Assembly: GCA_040390025.1 (NCBI GenBank)
Contig: JAZJZD010000007.1
Location: forward strand, 75,720 to 139,719
Direction of reading: 5' to 3'
From: JAVHYG01 sp040390025
GTDB taxonomy: Bacteria; Pseudomonadota; Gammaproteobacteria; Diplorickettsiales; Diplorickettsiaceae
DNA: 64,000 bases
A model generated the notes under the pieces. The model saw only the letters and a program-made list of their open reading frames with translations, was not told the origin of the DNA and did not search any database. Both the position numbers and the translations under genes were made by a program. Shown here one piece after another: positions 43,876-52,388 of this stretch; within the stretch, counting starts at the first letter, position 1, and each line of letters begins with the position of its first letter.

Positions 43876-44517
43876 ATTAATAACGCTCCCCGTTTTATCG
43901 CACTCGAAGGTATTGAAGGTGTAGGAAAATCAACACAGTTACTTTTTGTTACGGATTATTTAAAACAAAAAAATATTCCTGTGACGGTAACACGAGAACC
44001 CGGCGGAACAGACATAGCTGAAGCTATTCGAGAATTAGTATTAACCCGCTCTTTTCCTAATGAAACGTTAACCCGCGACGCTGAATTATTATTGTTTTTT
44101 GCGGCGCGCGCTCAACATATTGATAAAGTTATTAAACCTGCTTTACAACGTGGCGATTGGGTTGTCTGTGATCGTTTTACGGAAACGAGTTATGCCTATC
44201 AAGGTGGAGGGCGCGGTATCGATTTGGCCTTTATTGCGGATCTGCAAAAATGGATACAAAAAGATTTGCAAATTGATTGTGTGCTCTTACTGGATACGCC
44301 CGTCGAAATTGCATTGCAACGAATGCAGCAGCGTAAAAAAGAAGATCGTATTGAAGCAGAAAAGCAGGATTTTTTTAAGCGCGCGCGGAGCACCTATCTT
44401 GAACGTGCAAAACACATGCCAAATATCTATCATATTATTGACGCGAGCCTTACCCTAGAAGCAGTGCAAGTGCAAATCAAACAGGTATTAGACAAACTCG
44501 TTCAATCCTATCTATGA
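43876..44517 (+). CDS. tmk: Thymidylate kinase, apparently starting at ATT
   Basis: dTMP kinase, 213 residues. P-loop in FIALEGIEGVGKSTQLL, then TREPGGTDIAEAIREL, DRFTETSYAYQGGGRG and the LID region. The first in-frame ATG/GTG/TTG (GTG at 43981) would delete the P-loop. Upstream in frame are only GTT CCC ATT AAT AAC after a TAG at 43867. I therefore place the start at ATT 43876, 5 bp after AAGGTAGG. ATT starts are rare (known for infC). Alternatively the assembly has an error here. Confidence 0.85.
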   Translation: MNNAPRFIALEGIEGVGKSTQLLFVTDYLKQKNIPVTVTREPGGTDIAEAIRELVLTRSFPNETLTRDAELLLFFAARAQHIDKVIKPALQRGDWVVCDRFTETSYAYQGGGRGIDLAFIADLQKWIQKDLQIDCVLLLDTPVEIALQRMQQRKKEDRIEAEKQDFFKRARSTYLERAKHMPNIYHIIDASLTLEAVQVQIKQVLDKLVQSYL

Positions 44518-45503
44518 ATAATACTTTATTAGCGCCACTGCCTTGGCAACAAAAACAATGGCAACATCTCTATCAATTACATCAAGCCAATCGTTTGCCC
44601 CACGCGTTACTTTTTACAGGCCAATCCGGACTCGGAAAGCGCTTATTTGCGGCGCATTTTGCAAAAACATTGCTATGTAAATCTGCATTAATCGCGGGTA
44701 GTGCTTGTCAGCATTGTCGAGACTGCTTATTAGTTGCTGCCAATACACATCCCGATCTTTCCTGTGTTGTTCCAGATAAAGTAGGGAAGGGCATTAAAAT
44801 TGAACAAATACGAAATATTATTGAACAATCTAACCAAACAACACAATCGGCTTATAAAATTATTATCATTGATCCGGCTGAAAGCTTATTAGTGGCGGCT
44901 AGTAATGCTTTATTAAAAAATTTAGAAGAACCTACGGATCGCACCCTATTTATTTTGATTACAGGTAATCCTGGACTATTATTACCGACCATTCGTAGTC
45001 GTTGCCAGTTTATTCGATTTACTACACCGCAGCAATCGCAAGGAAAAGATTGGGTACGTGAACAGATTCCTGATTTTCAATCTATTGATGAGCTCTATGC
45101 GCTAGCCGATGGCGCACCCTTACAAGCGGTAGGCTATGCGGAAACAGGTGTGTTTGAAATCTATAAAAATTTACTGACCGTATTAATACAGTTAGTAAAA
45201 AAAGAAATTGATCCAGTAAAACTAGCGGAAAGTTATTTAAAAACCGAGTTGTCTACTGTTTTACATTGCCTAATACGACTAGTCAGCGATATAATTAAAG
45301 CTAATTTTATAATGGACGCTGATACAAACGGCAATTCAAAAAGCTTGCGTGTATTAGCAAAAGCGTTAGATACATCCTTCTTATTTAACTATTTCGAACA
45401 ATTAATCAAGTATCGACAACATGCTAAAATAGCATTAAATCAGCAGCTCCTGTTAGAAGATTTATTTTGCTGTTGGTATTTGCGGGGGAAAGCATGCACC
45501 TAG
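44514..45503 (+). CDS. holB: DNA polymerase III delta-prime subunit
   Basis: Clamp-loader subunit, 329 residues. AAA+ fold with a P-loop-like GQSGLGKRLFAAHF (about 36), a zinc knuckle CQHCRDC (about 66-72), sensor region NALLKNLEEPTDRTLFILIT (about 131) and SRC-type TIRSRCQFIRF. It overlaps tmk by ATGA and tatD by 10 nt; tmk-holB-tatD is a conserved order. Confidence 0.95.
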   Translation: MNNTLLAPLPWQQKQWQHLYQLHQANRLPHALLFTGQSGLGKRLFAAHFAKTLLCKSALIAGSACQHCRDCLLVAANTHPDLSCVVPDKVGKGIKIEQIRNIIEQSNQTTQSAYKIIIIDPAESLLVAASNALLKNLEEPTDRTLFILITGNPGLLLPTIRSRCQFIRFTTPQQSQGKDWVREQIPDFQSIDELYALADGAPLQAVGYAETGVFEIYKNLLTVLIQLVKKEIDPVKLAESYLKTELSTVLHCLIRLVSDIIKANFIMDADTNGNSKSLRVLAKALDTSFLFNYFEQLIKYRQHAKIALNQQLLLEDLFCCWYLRGKACT

Positions 45504-46279
45504 TTGATTCACACTGTCACCTCGATCGGCTCGATCTAGATTATTTTCAAAAGGATCTCAGTCAGCTATTAATCTTAGCAAGAGAACAGGGTGTTATTCA
45601 TTTCCTTTGCGTAGGTATTGATTTAAAAACCTTTCCTGCTGTGTTAGCCATAGCAGAACAATTTTCTGATGTTTCTGCTTCAGTAGGTGTACATCCCACC
45701 GAAGAAGTGGATAAAGAACCGACATTAGAAGAACTTATTGCATTAGCAAAGCATCCGAAAGTCGTGGCTATCGGTGAAACGGGACTTGATTACTACCGTG
45801 ATACGACTAAAAAAGAAGAACAACAAACACGGTTTCGCAAACATATTCAAGCAGCGATTGCTGTTAACAAACCTTTGATTGTGCATACTCGAGACGCAAG
45901 AGAAGATACCATTGCGATTTTAAAAGAAGAAAGTGCAGAAAAAGCCCGTGGTGTATTACATTGCTTTACTGAAGACCTTGCTATGGCAACAGCCGCGATA
46001 AAAATAGGGTTTTATATTTCCTTTTCTGGCATTTTGACCTTTAAGAATGCCAAAGAATTGCAATCTGTTGCGCAGCAGCTACCCTTCGATCGAATTTTGA
46101 TCGAAACTGATTCTCCTTATTTAGCGCCAACTCCCTTTAGAGGAAAATCAAACCAACCCGCCTATGTACGTTATGTGGCTGAAAAATTAGCAGAACTGCG
46201 TAATGTCTCCTTAGAAAACATTGCTACACAGACTACAAATAATTTTTTTCATCTATTTCGGGGATGTCAAAACGATTAA
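45494..46279 (+). CDS. TatD-family metal-dependent deoxyribonuclease
   Basis: 261 residues from the ATG preceded by GGGGGAA. TIM-barrel hydrolase: metal ligands in VDSHCHLDRLD (about 4), GETGLDYYRD (about 93), the IVHTRDAREDT histidine, the LHCFTED histidine and ETDSPYLAP. This placement after holB corresponds to E. coli ycfH. Complete. Confidence 0.95.
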   Translation: MHLVDSHCHLDRLDLDYFQKDLSQLLILAREQGVIHFLCVGIDLKTFPAVLAIAEQFSDVSASVGVHPTEEVDKEPTLEELIALAKHPKVVAIGETGLDYYRDTTKKEEQQTRFRKHIQAAIAVNKPLIVHTRDAREDTIAILKEESAEKARGVLHCFTEDLAMATAAIKIGFYISFSGILTFKNAKELQSVAQQLPFDRILIETDSPYLAPTPFRGKSNQPAYVRYVAEKLAELRNVSLENIATQTTNNFFHLFRGCQND

Positions 46280-46429
46280 CTCCCCTTGCAGAAGTAGAGT
46301 CAGAAATCGCTAGGTTATGACTATCATCGTGCCGAATGACGACACACCCTATTTAATCATTAATTGGTAATTTGAAGTATTACCCCAATTGGTAATTTAA
46401 TTTAAAAACGATAAGGGAGGGTTTGAGCT

Positions 46430-49400
46430 ATGTCAAAAGGGAAACTATTAAGCCAACAATTACAGAAAGCGCTAGCAAACGAAAACTTAGCCGATGTAAA
46501 AACGCATCTCGAAGCCGGTGCTAATATTTTAGATAATACTATCTTAGCCATGGGTATTCAAAACGAGGAAATAATTAACATCCTTGTACCTTATATTTCA
46601 GAAGAATATAAAGAAAAACAAACTAAATATAAAATTAGTCCGGAGTGTTACCCACAATATATGTTCCGTTTTCTGAAGCTAGGATATTCCATCGAAGAAG
46701 CTAACAAAATTATTTTCCAAAAAAAATACGGTTCTACTATTGACGTTCTATTGAACCAATCACACTCAAAATTAATGACGTTAGGCTATCAACATAAGGA
46801 TATTGTGCGTATAGCAAGCTGTGGTGCTAGCTTTCAGAATATTATTAAGAGTTTGCTTGAATCACACGAAGTGATCGAATTAGGGTTTTCTCAGGAAGAA
46901 ATTATCAAGGTAGTGGCGTGTGATGGTGGCTCCAATAATCTTTTGGCCTTGACGCAAAATGAAAAACCATTGCGCGCGCTAGGTTTTTCTCGGAAAGAAC
47001 TTATCAAAGTAGTGGCGCACTCGGGTGGTTCCAATAATCTTCAGGCGCTAATAAACTACGTGGACCCTTTAGAGCAAGGTACGGAAACAAACAAAATCTT
47101 TACTTCCGAAATGCGCGATGCGTTGGTAAAAATAGTGGCGCATCATGGTGGCGCCAAAAACCTTCTGGCATTAGCGCAACATGAAAAACCACTATGCGCG
47201 CTAGGTTTTTCTCGAAAAGAACTGATCAAGGTAGTCGCGCATGATGGTGGCTCCAATAACCTTCAGGCTCTAATAAACTATATGGAGCATTTAAAGGAAG
47301 ATAAGACAGAAATAACCAAAATCCTCAATTCCAAAATGCGAGACGCGCTGGTAAAAATAGTGGGGCACGATGGAGGCTCCAAAAATCTTGCCGCGTTGAC
47401 CCAACATGAAGGACCATTGCGCGCGCTAGGTTTTTCTCGGCAAGAACTAATCAAGGCAGTAGGGCACAACGGCGGTTCTAATAACCTTCAGGCTTTAGTA
47501 AACTATGCGGACTATTTAAAACAAGATGGCACAGAAATAAGCAAATTTCTTACTTCTGAAATGCGCGACGCACTGGTAAAAATAGTGGCACGTCATGGTG
47601 GCTCCAAAAATCTTGCCGTATTAACCCAACATGAAGCGCCATTGTGCGCGATAGGTTTTTATCGGCAGGAGCTGATCAATGTAGTAGCGCATGATAGCGG
47701 CTCTCATAATCTTCAGTCGCTAATAAACTATGTAGACCATTTAAAGCAAGATGGCGTAGAAACAGGCAAATGTTTTACCTCAGAAATGCGCAAAATATTG
47801 GTGAAAATAGTGGCGCACGATGGTGGTTTCAAAAATCTTGCGGCTCTGCTTGAAAATGAACCTAATCTTGATAAATTAGGTTTATCTAAAGATAAAAGAA
47901 TTTATCGCTTGTTACAAAGGAAAGCTGGACATCAACGTTTAAAATTTTTTCTTCATTATTACCTTTTTTTCTACCATTGCAATGCGGTCCAAGCACTATT
48001 AGCCTCTTGCTCTATTAGCGCTTATTTAAGCGTAGAAAAGCTAAATACTATTTTAGCGCTAAACGCCTTGTCTTATTATCTAAAAGAAACGACTAACGAC
48101 GATGAATTCAACTTACTAAGTTGGAACAGTTCTCGTTTTCCTGATGAGCTGTCTTTGTTAAATAAAATTCTTACCATTGTAAACAGAAAATTAAAAGGCG
48201 ATATTTATCCATTGAAACTGCAAAGGGCTAATAACAACTATCGTATAACTTCACGGACGAGTCGCGCTGTTATTTTAAACCAGATTGAAAAAAAATTAAC
48301 TCAATATTCTTTTAATGATAGCGTGCAACTTCAGGAGTTATTAACTATTAGGAATGCGGACTGCTATCGGTTGCTGCAAAACCCTGAAGGTAACAAAGAA
48401 GTTTACTGGCTTGATGTTCGACCCTGGAAACGGGTTTTTCCTGATAAAAATTTGCAGACTACATTGACAAAGCTGTTAAAAAAGGGAGTAAAAGACAGTG
48501 ACATTCTTTTAGACGAAAATGAATCTCCAAGTCAGAGTTTGTCTATTTTGCGTATTGGAGAACATGCTTTATCCATACCCGTTAGCGTTATAGAAGCGAT
48601 CGTTAATGATTATCCCAATTTACATCGCTACCAGCTTATTTTAAGCAAAGATGTCCCAAGGGATTGGGAAACAAAGTTGGGTTTTCTATATCTTTACAAG
48701 ACCGATAAAACGCTGGAATACGTCGTTAAGAATGGCAAAAAATTAGAAAATTTGGTTATTAATATGAGTTCATTAACCTCTAAGCAAAATGATGAAATCA
48801 GTGAAGCATTTGCATCAACAGATTCAAAGTCCCAATTGTACCGATCAACGCTAAGGGCACTATCAAGACTTATTTTGGATACTGGAAAAAACCATTACCT
48901 TTTCAGCAAAGATTCGGATGAGATAATCGAGTTTATTGATTACCCAGATAATTTTTTTTCTTACCCCGAAGACAAACTTGTTAGTATTACTAAACTCAAT
49001 AAGTCCCCTATACTTGATAACACTATTCACCCTATTTTAGAAAGTAGTCATGCGGAGATAACGGTTCTAGCAAATAATAACGAACCTAATAAAATTCCGT
49101 ATTTATCAATGCCTATTTTAAAAGTGAGCCCTATAAGACCGACATTACCTAACAAGAACTCTCAAGCTACGTGTAACTCCTTAGGAGAAATAGGAAGCAA
49201 TTTAGTAGCAAATAATAAATTTATAGAATGTGATAATATGAGGCAAGATGAAATAAAAAAAAATTATAAACCTAAAAGAAAATTACCACCATTATCTGTG
49301 TTTAGTGAGCAGAAAAAATCAAAAAAAAATGTAACTGCTGAACGGGCAGATCAAATGGTTTCTGGAGGAGGTATCTATTTAGGCGAGGGTACTTATAACC

Positions 49401-50275
49401 GAGTGTATCGCTTTGGTTCAACCGTTCAGAAAACCAGAAAGAATACGGCACTTGAAATGGATGGAGCAAAACGTGCTGTACGCGTTTTTAATGAAATTAA
49501 TAAGGAGTTAAACTCGGAGCCAGGGAGAGGAAACGTAATCAATGAAAATACATGGGAACTTCCCTATATCGATGGTTACGTGCCGAGTATTGAAAAGTTA
49601 AGCAATACCATTCTAGAGATTTATATGAAAACAGAGAGAGTTTTAATAGATGGTTATTGTAAAGACAATATATTAAAAGAAAAGCAATCTGGAAAATTAT
49701 ACTGTATTGATCCAGGATTAGCGGTTAGACGTAATTCAGTGATAAGTAAAAATTATTGGTACAATCCTAATGCATCCGTAAAGGCTAATAGGGAAGTACA
49801 CTATAAATATATGGTTGAGTTAATAGCAGAGTACAAAAAAAATAAAAAACCTGACAAAAGTTTACCTATTTTTTGTATATTTGGTATAGATTTTTATGAT
49901 CAAAATTTAGTGATAAAATATGGTAAAATCCACGATCTTTGCCATGAAACTTTCCTAGTGCTTGGTATCGCAGTCTATTTTTCAATCCTATTAAAGATTA
50001 AACTTAATGCCGATGCGTGTATCCGCCTACTAAGGCAGGAGATACAGATAGATCTAGAGAGTTTAAAAAGAAGCTATGCAGAAGAAGATATGAAGAAATC
50101 TGAAGTTCTTTTAAAACCTTTATTTTTTTTCAACCCGATCGCAGCTAACCAGAAACGTAAAGTAACTAGCGAATTACAATGGGGCTTGATAACGTTTCAG
50201 CCTAAGAGGCAAAAAACAAACGGTGAAAAATTACCTCATGAGGTAATTTTAAAATCAGGAAGTAAACTAATGTAA
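46430..50275 (+). CDS. Large protein with TALE-like repeats and a C-terminal kinase-like segment
   Basis: 1281 residues; GGAGGG lies 9 bp before the ATG. Residues 1-60 look ankyrin-like (LADVKTHLEAGANI). Residues 118-482 hold ten helical repeats. Most carry the core F-S-x2-E-(L/I)-(I)-K-V-V-A-x-x-GG-S-x-N-L-x-A-L. The unit at 151-183 is 33 residues and aligns end to end, without gaps, with the Burkholderia TALE-like (Bat) repeat as I recall it. The positions equal to TALE residues 12-13 read CD, HS, HH, HD, HD, HN, RH, HD, HD in units 1-9. Unit lengths alternate 33 and 41-42. Degenerate units lie at 84-117 and 483-515. Near 978 is a Gly-rich GGGIYLGEGTYNRVYRF; LIDGYCKDNIL (about 1072) and CIDPG resemble kinase catalytic and DFG loops, but the catalytic Asp is out of register. 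Probably a host-directed or DNA-binding protein (inference). Confidence 0.8.
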   Translation: MSKGKLLSQQLQKALANENLADVKTHLEAGANILDNTILAMGIQNEEIINILVPYISEEYKEKQTKYKISPECYPQYMFRFLKLGYSIEEANKIIFQKKYGSTIDVLLNQSHSKLMTLGYQHKDIVRIASCGASFQNIIKSLLESHEVIELGFSQEEIIKVVACDGGSNNLLALTQNEKPLRALGFSRKELIKVVAHSGGSNNLQALINYVDPLEQGTETNKIFTSEMRDALVKIVAHHGGAKNLLALAQHEKPLCALGFSRKELIKVVAHDGGSNNLQALINYMEHLKEDKTEITKILNSKMRDALVKIVGHDGGSKNLAALTQHEGPLRALGFSRQELIKAVGHNGGSNNLQALVNYADYLKQDGTEISKFLTSEMRDALVKIVARHGGSKNLAVLTQHEAPLCAIGFYRQELINVVAHDSGSHNLQSLINYVDHLKQDGVETGKCFTSEMRKILVKIVAHDGGFKNLAALLENEPNLDKLGLSKDKRIYRLLQRKAGHQRLKFFLHYYLFFYHCNAVQALLASCSISAYLSVEKLNTILALNALSYYLKETTNDDEFNLLSWNSSRFPDELSLLNKILTIVNRKLKGDIYPLKLQRANNNYRITSRTSRAVILNQIEKKLTQYSFNDSVQLQELLTIRNADCYRLLQNPEGNKEVYWLDVRPWKRVFPDKNLQTTLTKLLKKGVKDSDILLDENESPSQSLSILRIGEHALSIPVSVIEAIVNDYPNLHRYQLILSKDVPRDWETKLGFLYLYKTDKTLEYVVKNGKKLENLVINMSSLTSKQNDEISEAFASTDSKSQLYRSTLRALSRLILDTGKNHYLFSKDSDEIIEFIDYPDNFFSYPEDKLVSITKLNKSPILDNTIHPILESSHAEITVLANNNEPNKIPYLSMPILKVSPIRPTLPNKNSQATCNSLGEIGSNLVANNKFIECDNMRQDEIKKNYKPKRKLPPLSVFSEQKKSKKNVTAERADQMVSGGGIYLGEGTYNRVYRFGSTVQKTRKNTALEMDGAKRAVRVFNEINKELNSEPGRGNVINENTWELPYIDGYVPSIEKLSNTILEIYMKTERVLIDGYCKDNILKEKQSGKLYCIDPGLAVRRNSVISKNYWYNPNASVKANREVHYKYMVELIAEYKKNKKPDKSLPIFCIFGIDFYDQNLVIKYGKIHDLCHETFLVLGIAVYFSILLKIKLNADACIRLLRQEIQIDLESLKRSYAEEDMKKSEVLLKPLFFFNPIAANQKRKVTSELQWGLITFQPKRQKTNGEKLPHEVILKSGSKLM
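46781..47875 (+). repeat. Coding tandem repeats (about 225 bp composite unit)
   Basis: DNA encoding the TALE-like units. Odd and even units alternate, so the larger period is about 225 bp (33+42 residues). Copies share blocks such as GATGGTGGCTCCAATAA and GCGCTAGGTTTTTCTCGG. The high nucleotide identity between units points to recent amplification. Confidence 0.85.
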
Positions 50276-50335
50276 GCCCGTTTCTGGGATGCGTAAAAGT
50301 TTCGTTTTAAGGATGTTCCTGTAAATCTTAGATTT

Positions 50336-50875
50336 TCAGGATAATAGGCTTAAAAATTCCGATCGGATTCTGATATCATACTGAAAAAGGCCTCGCATTA
50401 CAGAAGTTTTTAGTGACGCGTTTTGTTTTTCTATGCCACGCATCATCATGCAAAGGTGTTTAGCCTCAATAATGATAGCAACACCTTGTGCATTTAAGAT
50501 TTCCATTAAAGAATCTGCAATCTGACAAGTCAAATTTTCTTGTACTTGTAAGCGCCGTGCATAAAAATCGATAACTCGTGGGATCTTAGAAAGGCCTATA
50601 ATTTTCCCATTAGGAATATAAGCCATATGGCAGTGGCCAATAAAAGGTAGTAAATGATGCTCGCATAAAGAATATAGCTCGATATCTTTGACTAAGATCA
50701 TTTCTTTCATCAAAGAATTAAACAAAGCGCCATTGATAATGGTATCAAGAGATTGTTGTTTGCCACTGGTTAAATAACGTAAAGACTCAGCAACTCGTTG
50801 CGGTGTTTTAATTAAACCCTCGCGATTCACATCTTCACCGAGTTGTTCTAAAATGGCCCTGATATGTGTTTCCAT
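50336..50875 (-). CDS. folE: GTP cyclohydrolase I FolE
   Basis: First enzyme of tetrahydrofolate synthesis. 179 residues with the zinc-binding LCEHHLLPFIGHCHMAYIP (about 70), GLSKIPRVIDFYARRLQVQE and the C-terminal HLCMMMRGIEKQNA. Complete and of the zinc-dependent type. It starts 22 bp after metQ on the same strand, so it may ride on the met transcript. Confidence 0.96.
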   Translation of the reverse strand: METHIRAILEQLGEDVNREGLIKTPQRVAESLRYLTSGKQQSLDTIINGALFNSLMKEMILVKDIELYSLCEHHLLPFIGHCHMAYIPNGKIIGLSKIPRVIDFYARRLQVQENLTCQIADSLMEILNAQGVAIIIEAKHLCMMMRGIEKQNASLKTSVMRGLFQYDIRIRSEFLSLLS

Positions 50876-50897
50876 AAAAAGCAGTTATTTTGTGTTG

Positions 50898-51701
50898 TTA
50901 TTTCCATGTAGGAATGGCTTGGCCGTGAAATAAGGTTTGAGCAGCGGCTAATACTTCTGGAGAGTGTAATGCATTAATGAGTTCTTTTAATTTTGGATTA
51001 TTTTTATCCTGTGTCTTTACGACGAGAAGATTGGCATAGACAGAATTTTTATCTTCCGCAAATAAAGCATTTTGTTGGGGATAAAGGTTTGCTAATACGG
51101 CATAGTTCGTATTTATAACGGCACAGGTTACGTCTGGCAATGCACGGGTTAATTGTGCGGCATCTAATTCTTTAATCTGTAGATGCTTAGGATTGAAAAT
51201 AATATCCTGTGGTGTTGCAAGCCTTTTAGTATTTGTATTTAGTTTAAGTAACTTGGCTTGTTGTAATAGTAGTAAGGCACGCGCTTCATTACTCGGATCA
51301 TTCGGAATCGCCACGATTGAATTTTGCTTTAATTCATTTAAATGCTGGATTTTTTGCGAGTAAATGCCCATAGGATAAACAAAAAGCTTAGCCACTGAGA
51401 CTAAATGATAATGTTTATTTTTAATTTCTTCGTCTAAAAAAAGTTGATGTTGAAACATATTGGCATCTAAGCTGCCATCGTTTAACGCTATATTAGGCAA
51501 CGAATAATCTGAAAATTCTATAATTTTCAGATGTAAACCATATTGGTGCAAGGCGACTTGTTTTGCTATTTGCATTAATTGAGTTTCAGGGCCACTGATA
51601 GTTCCTATACGAATTTGATTAGGATCTTTTTCTGAACGACATGCACTGAGACACAGCAAACAAGTAAAAACAAAAAACGCACTTAAAATTTTTTTTAACA
51701 T
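50898..51701 (-). CDS. metQ: Methionine ABC transporter substrate-binding lipoprotein MetQ
   Basis: 267 residues. Lipoprotein signal FVFTCLLCLSACRSEK (lipobox LSAC). NlpA-family body: IRIGTISGPETQLMQIA, LDANMFQHQLFLDEE, IPNDPSNEARALLLLQ and AVINTNYAVLANLYPQQ. It binds methionine in the periplasm and delivers it to MetNI, encoded upstream. Confidence 0.95.
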   Translation of the reverse strand: MLKKILSAFFVFTCLLCLSACRSEKDPNQIRIGTISGPETQLMQIAKQVALHQYGLHLKIIEFSDYSLPNIALNDGSLDANMFQHQLFLDEEIKNKHYHLVSVAKLFVYPMGIYSQKIQHLNELKQNSIVAIPNDPSNEARALLLLQQAKLLKLNTNTKRLATPQDIIFNPKHLQIKELDAAQLTRALPDVTCAVINTNYAVLANLYPQQNALFAEDKNSVYANLLVVKTQDKNNPKLKELINALHSPEVLAAAQTLFHGQAIPTWK

Positions 51702-51737
51702 ACCTGCACTAATTTAATAAGTTCCTATAGGTTTTTT

Positions 51738-52388
51738 TCAATGGGAAACCCGTTTGACCCAACTATCACCACTATATTGAATAATTTGTACTAAAGCTAT
51801 CAAGATCACAATAGTGGCTAGCATAACGCTTATATTAAACCGTTGGTAACCATAGCGTATGGCTAAATCACCGAGCCCACCTCCGCCGACAGCACCGGCC
51901 ATCGCTGAATAAGCAACCAAGCTGATTAACGTAATAGTCAAGCTATTTACAATACCAGGCATAGCTTCTGCAAGCAAAATAGAACGAATAATCTGGAAAG
52001 GAGAAGCGCCTATTGCCTGACCCGCTTCTATTAGCCCCGGTGAGAGCTCATTGAGGCTATTTTCGACCATGCGTGCGAAAAAAGGGATAGCTGCCAAGGT
52101 GAGTGGAACGATAGCCGCATTCGTTCCTATGGAGGTTCCTACTAATAGGCGCGTCAATGGAATAATGGCTAGCATCAAAATAATAAAGGGAATAGAACGA
52201 GTTACATTAACCAACATGGCTAAACATTTATTAAGCCATGGATGAGATAATAGCTGATTCGAGCGCGTAACAAAAAGTAAAATGCCCAAAGGTAAACCCA
52301 CTACAAAGGCGAGGGCACCAGAGGCTGCTACCATATAGAGCGTTTGCCATGTTGCCGTTAATAATTCAAACAATAGATCCATCGACAT
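51738..52388 (-). CDS. metI: Methionine ABC transporter permease MetI
   Basis: 216 residues, five membrane helices, with the EAA-type loop EAGQAIGASPFQIIRSILLAEAMPGI cut here by normal variation (about 131-155). Overlaps the end of metN by 23 nt; a start two codons in (MDLLFELL) is also possible. Confidence 0.95.
   Translation of the reverse strand: MSMDLLFELLTATWQTLYMVAASGALAFVVGLPLGILLFVTRSNQLLSHPWLNKCLAMLVNVTRSIPFIILMLAIIPLTRLLVGTSIGTNAAIVPLTLAAIPFFARMVENSLNELSPGLIEAGQAIGASPFQIIRSILLAEAMPGIVNSLTITLISLVAYSAMAGAVGGGGLGDLAIRYGYQRFNISVMLATIVILIALVQIIQYSGDSWVKRVSH

Noticed and set aside
44099..44458. Second plus-strand frame inside tmk
   Set aside because: Out of frame with tmk; no motif, and tmk coding is clear throughout.
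43981..44517. tmk starting at the GTG
   Set aside because: It would remove the P-loop and the first strand, which are encoded in frame just upstream.
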